Source: Setoptus koraiensis
Taxonomy: Eukaryota > Arthropoda
Direction: 5' to 3'
Length of the DNA stretch: 64,000 nt
Assembly: GCA_048013815.1 (NCBI GenBank)
Contig: CM106586.1
Span: 11,842,001 to 11,906,000 of the forward strand
Part shown: positions 59,826 through 64,000 of the stretch, one piece after another
How the letters are laid out: every line of letters begins with the position of its first letter
How positions within the stretch are numbered: position 1 is the stretch's first letter
Program-made: the position numbers and the translations under genes
The notes under the pieces: generated by a model
Told to the model about the DNA's origin: nothing
Databases searched by the model: none
Seen by the model: the letters and a program-made list of their open reading frames with translations, nothing else

Positions 59826-61175
59826 TCAATCAACATGCATTTCATCACGATCAACATCAAACCAATCATCATCAGTATCATTCTCTTTCTTGTCATCAAT
59901 CATGGATTTAGTCAACAGACCGGAAATGTATTGCTCATAGTCAATTGAATCAACAAACAGATGTGAAGCTCTCTTGTACCTTTCACTCACTTCGTCTTCT
60001 ACATCATCACTGTCAATAAATATCACCGGCATATCACTCAAATCACGTTTAAAGCCGCATTTCTTCCAACAGTTAATGATTGTTGTCTCACTCACTTCAT
60101 TCCAAGCACTTGAACACCAATTTATAACTTGCATCAGATCGATGTCTTTGAAGATCCGTTTACTTGTCTTGTACTTTTCATAGTTCTCGAACATGTGGTC
60201 GAGCAGCTTTGACATGTAACGAGTCTTGAAAGAGTGAATGATGCCTTGATCGAGAGGCTGTGTCAACGATGTCGTGTTTTTTGGCAAAAATTTTAGTTCG
60301 ATGGTTGGGTACTTTGTCATGTCAATTTTCTCATGTTGCTTTGCATTGTCAACGAGCAAAATGATTCGTTGGTGACTGTCTAGAAGCTCTTGATGCAAAT
60401 TGGACAATATAGTTTCGAAGATCTCTCTTGTTATGAACGAGCTCTCAGTGCTGTAGTAATCAACCGGAAGTCTCTTCAAGTCATGTTTAACCGATTTGAA
60501 GCATCTTGGTCTTCTGACATTACCTACTATCACTGGCTTCCGCTTCTGACCTGAACAATTTACAAAAAATGCAACAGTCACAGCCTCTTTGTGTGTTTTC
60601 AGACCCTGTCTTTTTGAGCCTGACCGACAGTTTGTGCGAGCTGGATGTTGCTTCCAAAACAGTCTACTCTCATCGAAATTCCAAAGATCGAAGTTTGTCC
60701 ATTCATGCAAAATTTTAGGTATTTCAGCACTCTTGAACTGATCAGCAGCTTCGTGGTCGGCAGACAAAACTTCTCCGCATAGTGTGCCCGTTGTTATTTT
60801 ATATCTGGCTTTGAAGCAGCGCCACCAGCCCTTTGATTTCATTGTATGGCCTTTACCTTCCTTTCCAGCCACTACCTTTCTCACCATTAATGTATTAACA
60901 GGCAACCCGTTTTTGCGGTACTCTTCGACTTTGAGCAATCCTTGTGCATCTAATTCCAAAGGTGCATTGTGGGCAATTTTGGTTTGATGGTTGTTGAAAA
61001 CACGACAAACATCCAATATACGTTCTTTATCATGAAGAATTCTATAAACTTGAGACAAACTGAGATTATATATTTGCGCCAGTTCTCTTGGAACATATTT
61101 TTGTGAATCAGTAATTAACTCCTTTCTCTCTTTAAATGTCGTGTTTCTTCTTCTTCTCACACGTCTTCTAGGCAT
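59826..61175 (-). CDS. pogo/Tigger-family transposase (DDE superfamily)
   Basis: A 449-residue frame from the MPRRRVRRRRNTTF start; the frame is open 38 codons further up, but that part is Cys-rich and unlike the family. An N-terminal helix-turn-helix (about 31-50, ELAQIYNLSLSQVYRILHDK) precedes a CENP-B-type second DNA-binding region (about 75-130, with KGWWRCFKARY). The DDE_1 catalytic core shows LWNFDES (D168), LLVDNAKQH (D276) and PLDQGI (D309), a DD32D arrangement. The C terminus is acidic. No stop or frameshift was seen. Related genes have been domesticated as host DNA-binding proteins, but here the matching element ends show it is still part of a transposon. Confidence 0.92.
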   Translation of the reverse strand: MPRRRVRRRRNTTFKERKELITDSQKYVPRELAQIYNLSLSQVYRILHDKERILDVCRVFNNHQTKIAHNAPLELDAQGLLKVEEYRKNGLPVNTLMVRKVVAGKEGKGHTMKSKGWWRCFKARYKITTGTLCGEVLSADHEAADQFKSAEIPKILHEWTNFDLWNFDESRLFWKQHPARTNCRSGSKRQGLKTHKEAVTVAFFVNCSGQKRKPVIVGNVRRPRCFKSVKHDLKRLPVDYYSTESSFITREIFETILSNLHQELLDSHQRIILLVDNAKQHEKIDMTKYPTIELKFLPKNTTSLTQPLDQGIIHSFKTRYMSKLLDHMFENYEKYKTSKRIFKDIDLMQVINWCSSAWNEVSETTIINCWKKCGFKRDLSDMPVIFIDSDDVEDEVSERYKRASHLFVDSIDYEQYISGLLTKSMIDDKKENDTDDDWFDVDRDEMHVD

Positions 61176-61633
61176 TTTGGAACAAAATAAATAGCGAATA
61201 GAGGACCTTGGATATACACAGGACTGATAAAGATGAGCCATAGATGACCGGCAGCAACCAAAAAGTTCGCTAGAAACACATGGATGCACAAAGATTCGAT
61301 TTTACCGCGAGAGAATAAAGTGAAAATAGCAAAAACGTGATCAATTTTCGCATTTGGACAGCATTCGCATTTGGCTGAACTTCACTGTATTCACAAATAA
61401 GTAATGCAAAGTCATGGAGTGATGTACAGGTAAATAAATCAATTATGTTATCTTTGTCTACACTCCTCTGTTATCCATATACATTACTCACTTTCTCTAT
61501 GAACGTATCATCATTATCCTTTTTATATGATTTATATTTCTTGTATTGATCTTATGGAATTTTAGTCACACACACATCATTCATTTGATAGAATAGCAAC
61601 CAAATAAATCAACAACAGAAGATACAAGACAAA

Positions 61634-62227
61634 ATGGAAAAACATTTGTTTAATCTCAAATTTGCAGCCAAAGAATTAGAGAGAAACTCAAAGAGGTGCA
61701 ACAAACAGGAGAAGATCGAAAAGGACAAGGCGAAGAAATGTATTGCAAATGGTCAAATCGAAAACGCCAAGATACATGCTGAAAATGCGATCAGGCAGAA
61801 AAATCAGGCCACAAATTACTTAAGAATGGCAGCCCGTATCGATGCTGTGGCCAGTCGTGTTCAGACTGCAGTCACAACTAAAAAAGTCACCACTTCGATG
61901 ACAGGAGTCGTCAAGGCAATGGATTCCGCCATGAGCAGTTTAAATTTGGAGAAAATTTCTGGTGTTATGGATAAATTTGAGAAACAATTTGAAGATCTCG
62001 ATGTACAATCATCATACATGGAGAACACAATGAGTTCTACAACGACAGTATCGACACCCCAAGGTGAAGTTGACAATCTGATGCAACAGATAGCGGACGA
62101 GGCCGGACTAGAGCTTAATCTAGAACTGTCTCACGGGGTAAAGTCATCTGTGTTGCCCTCCGCAACTATTGTCTCTCAGGAACAGGATGAGCTCACCAAG
62201 AGATTGGAACAACTGAGGAATGCCTAA
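61634..62227 (+). CDS. CHMP1: Charged multivesicular body protein 1 (CHMP1), ESCRT-III
   Basis: An intronless 197-residue frame, close to human CHMP1A/B length. It opens MEKHLFNLKFAAKELERNSK, continues with the basic helical core (IHAENAIRQKNQATNYLRM, RVQTAVTTKKVT), the conserved LEKISGVMDKFEKQFEDLDVQ and ADEAGLELNLEL, and ends with a MIT-interacting motif (ELTKRLEQLRNA) for Vps4 binding. ESCRT-III filaments drive membrane scission in endosome sorting, cytokinetic abscission and nuclear envelope sealing; CHMP1 is one of the late, Vps4-recruiting subunits. AATAAA follows at 62326-62331. A Tigger transposon ends 246 bp before the start codon. Confidence 0.97.
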   Translation: MEKHLFNLKFAAKELERNSKRCNKQEKIEKDKAKKCIANGQIENAKIHAENAIRQKNQATNYLRMAARIDAVASRVQTAVTTKKVTTSMTGVVKAMDSAMSSLNLEKISGVMDKFEKQFEDLDVQSSYMENTMSSTTTVSTPQGEVDNLMQQIADEAGLELNLELSHGVKSSVLPSATIVSQEQDELTKRLEQLRNA

Positions 62228-62647
62228 TCACCTTACACATATGAATGAGTGAACACCGTGATGTAGTAATCCAATATGATTGCTAAATTCTGTTGTTTTA
62301 TAGCTTATTAAAACGAAGAAAAAACAATAAATGTATAGCTTATCGTTGTTAGTTTACAACAGTGCAAACTTCTAGATCGGATGGTCAGCGCGGATGAAGT
62401 TGATATTTATCGTTCATTGTAGCTATATGATGGTAAATTTGACCTTCGGCACCTCTGTTGTTTGTATCTGTCATATATTGTTGCGGATTATCTGAATATC
62501 TACTTGTCTTCGATCTAGGTGTAAACAGTTTGCTTTTCGTATGTAAGCCAAACAATTGACAAGTTTTCTTGATCAATCGTGCAATGGTGCTCATCGTTAT
62601 CAGAAGCTCGTTGGTCTCTATTCAGAGGCGCCCTCCAGAATTCAAGT

Positions 62648-64000
62648 TTATAATGCGAAGTGTAGGATCAATATAATGCCAGATATAATCCACCCTACCA
62701 GCTGCACAAGAGATTTGTGATGAAAGACAAAATACAAAGTCAGTCTGTTGTAGTGATGTGATCACTCGAAAATATTTCTTACATTTTTACCAACCATTGG
62801 CAAGTTTTCGAGTGTCACTGGATATCTAGCTGCGATTAAAAATGTGATATTCCGGACATCGTGTAGATCATCCCTTACATAAATCAGTCGCTCTACGTTC
62901 CAGGTAGTCATGAACTGCTGATGAATTAGCAGATTCTGTATGGCATGATATATTTTTGTGAACTGACATTGAGAATAATACAAATGGGGGTTGATATTGG
63001 TTGAAAGATGAAGATGTTCAAGTTGCACCCAGGATCGAAGGATAAAGTTCAATAGGCTTAAAGCTTGTACCAACATACTGACCCTGCTATGGATAACACC
63101 AACAGTGAAGCTTATATACACAACAGGAAACGAAAAACCAAGAAAAAGAGAACTTAATGCTGGGAGTTCTGGATCTTTAAAGTCTGGCATTCTCATGATG
63201 GTGGCAACAGTCAACATGACACACGGCATCATGAAAATAAGTTCTAAATTTAGATAGTCGTTGAAATTTCGCTTTAATTGACCAAAATCGCCGCGCAACC
63301 CAGATATCATTCTTATAAGTTTCTCAACATGGTTGGATATCTCAATCGAATTCTCAGTTTTATTCCTTCTGATTAAAACACTGACTGAATTGAATTCTCG
63401 GTGAAACAAATTTCTAGGATGATGGTTGAAAGTCTTGTCGTCCATGGCTGCCAGTATTTTCAGTCTATTTTTGTGAATTCTAGTTTGCTTACGATAGAGT
63501 TCATTCAATTCTCTGGCATATCTCAGTGTGCGCTTTGCTTTGCTAAAACAAACGAAACAATCCCAAATAAATGGTGTAATATCTAAAAATTGATGGAGTA
63601 TTATATGATTCAAGATAACGCCAAGCAAAATAGAAATGAGGCGCTCTGTCGTGAATAATTTCTCGGAATCTTGATAGTTATACACCTTACTGGATATTAA
63701 CATCGGGAAAACAGCCACACCCAAGAGAAAAAATAGTGATAACCACCCTAAAACTATCCAATGAGCTAAAAATCTCATTGACGCTTTATCGACCATGTGA
63801 GGACTGCCATTTTTCAGAAAATGTTTGGGAAATTTAAGCTGATAATTGATCTCCCGAAAATCATCGTTGAAATCAAACAATATTTCATGCCTCGCGTTGC
63901 TCGAATTTCCGGATTTCGCCGATTTCGCACTGGCGTCACATACATCTATGTAGCTACTTCTAGATTTATGATAACCGAAATTAGCTTCGATGCGATTAAA
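62648..64000 (-). CDS. Gustatory-receptor-like membrane protein, 5' end outside window, in-frame TGA
   Basis: The minus-strand frame is open from the window edge (64000) for 412 codons to a TGA at 62762-62764, and then stays open in the same frame for 37 more codons to TAA (62648-62650). Several hydrophobic helices are visible, e.g. HWIVLGWLSLFFLLGVAVF, ISILLGVILNHIILH, LELIFMMPCVMLTVATIM and LFLGFSFPVVYISFTVGVI; after the TGA comes a further one, LVQLVGWIISGIILILHFAL, placed like the last helix of arthropod gustatory receptors. Long hydrophilic loops, spacing and the terminal helix suggest that family, though no signature is decisive and fewer than seven clear helices are seen. A GT-AG pair could remove the TGA as a 38-bp intron but then shifts the frame out of the hydrophobic one. 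So the gene is either truncated by the TGA, decoded by read-through, or a young pseudogene. Confidence 0.55.

Larger units (their letters stand above)
59023..61387 (-). mobile_element. pogo/Tigger-type DNA transposon, complete-looking, 2365 bp
   Basis: Both ends carry CAGTRAAGTTCAGCCAAATG (about 24 matching bases) in inverted orientation, and both are flanked by TA (59021-59022 and 61388-61389). The transposase frame inside is unbroken. About 800 bp lie between the transposase stop and the left terminus, including a 116-bp direct repeat pair. A second GCATTTGG copy sits just inside the right end. Everything needed for transposition appears present, so the copy could be recent. Confidence 0.9.

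Noticed and set aside
62385-62594. 69-codon minus-strand frame downstream of the receptor gene
   Set aside because: Hydrophilic and unrecognised; could be a 3' exon of something but nothing ties it to a gene.
62745-62782. 38-bp GT-AG intron removing the receptor's TGA
   Set aside because: Shorter than every other intron here (minimum 51 bp) and it shifts into a non-hydrophobic frame.

Overview
The window is nuclear DNA from an animal, almost certainly an arthropod. Evidence for this is split protein-coding genes with short GT-AG introns, an allatotropin-type neuropeptide precursor ending in TARGF-amide, a CYP3-clan P450, a nose-resistant-to-fluoxetine (NRF-6) acyltransferase and a gustatory-receptor-like gene. 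The compact introns and the chitinous-arthropod gene mix would fit a mite, but that is inference. All intron-exon models below were built by hand from open frames, GT-AG sites and phase agreement; none has been checked against transcripts.

Left part (1-26 kb): an intact Tc1/mariner-type transposase (minus) next to a 500-base run of N; an unrecognised reading frame that runs into the gap; a three-exon NRF-6-like acyltransferase (plus); a small secreted protein (plus) followed by a decayed copy of its own 3' part; a single-exon cytochrome P450 (minus); a fragment of what looks like a Mutator-like transposase; a 1773-residue, GC-rich, mucin-like secreted protein in three exons (minus); ribosomal protein L7/uL30 (minus); and a TPD52-family gene (plus).

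Middle part (27-44 kb): the most unusual layout. A predicted five-exon gene for a single-pass membrane protein with one EGF domain (Spitz/neuregulin-like spacing) has a first intron of about 12 kb. Wholly inside that intron, on the opposite strand, sits a nine-exon gene for a 573-residue protein whose C-terminal half is extremely lysine-rich. All splice phases of both genes agree.

Right part (44-64 kb): a long gene-poor stretch rich in tandem repeats and perfect hairpins; an allatotropin precursor (plus) with an upstream TATA box; a 123-bp GA microsatellite; a 222-bp MITE with TA target duplication; a complete-looking pogo/Tigger element (TA duplication, matching termini, intact transposase) inserted 246 bp upstream of the ESCRT-III gene CHMP1 (plus); and, at the right edge, a gustatory-receptor-like gene (minus, cut by the window end) whose frame is interrupted by one TGA just before a strongly hydrophobic last segment.

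The genes are independent housekeeping, detoxification, signalling and extracellular genes; there is no operon logic. The DNA elements seen are Tc1/mariner, pogo/Tigger, a MITE and a Mutator-like fragment. No retrovirus-like or other virus-like element was recognised.
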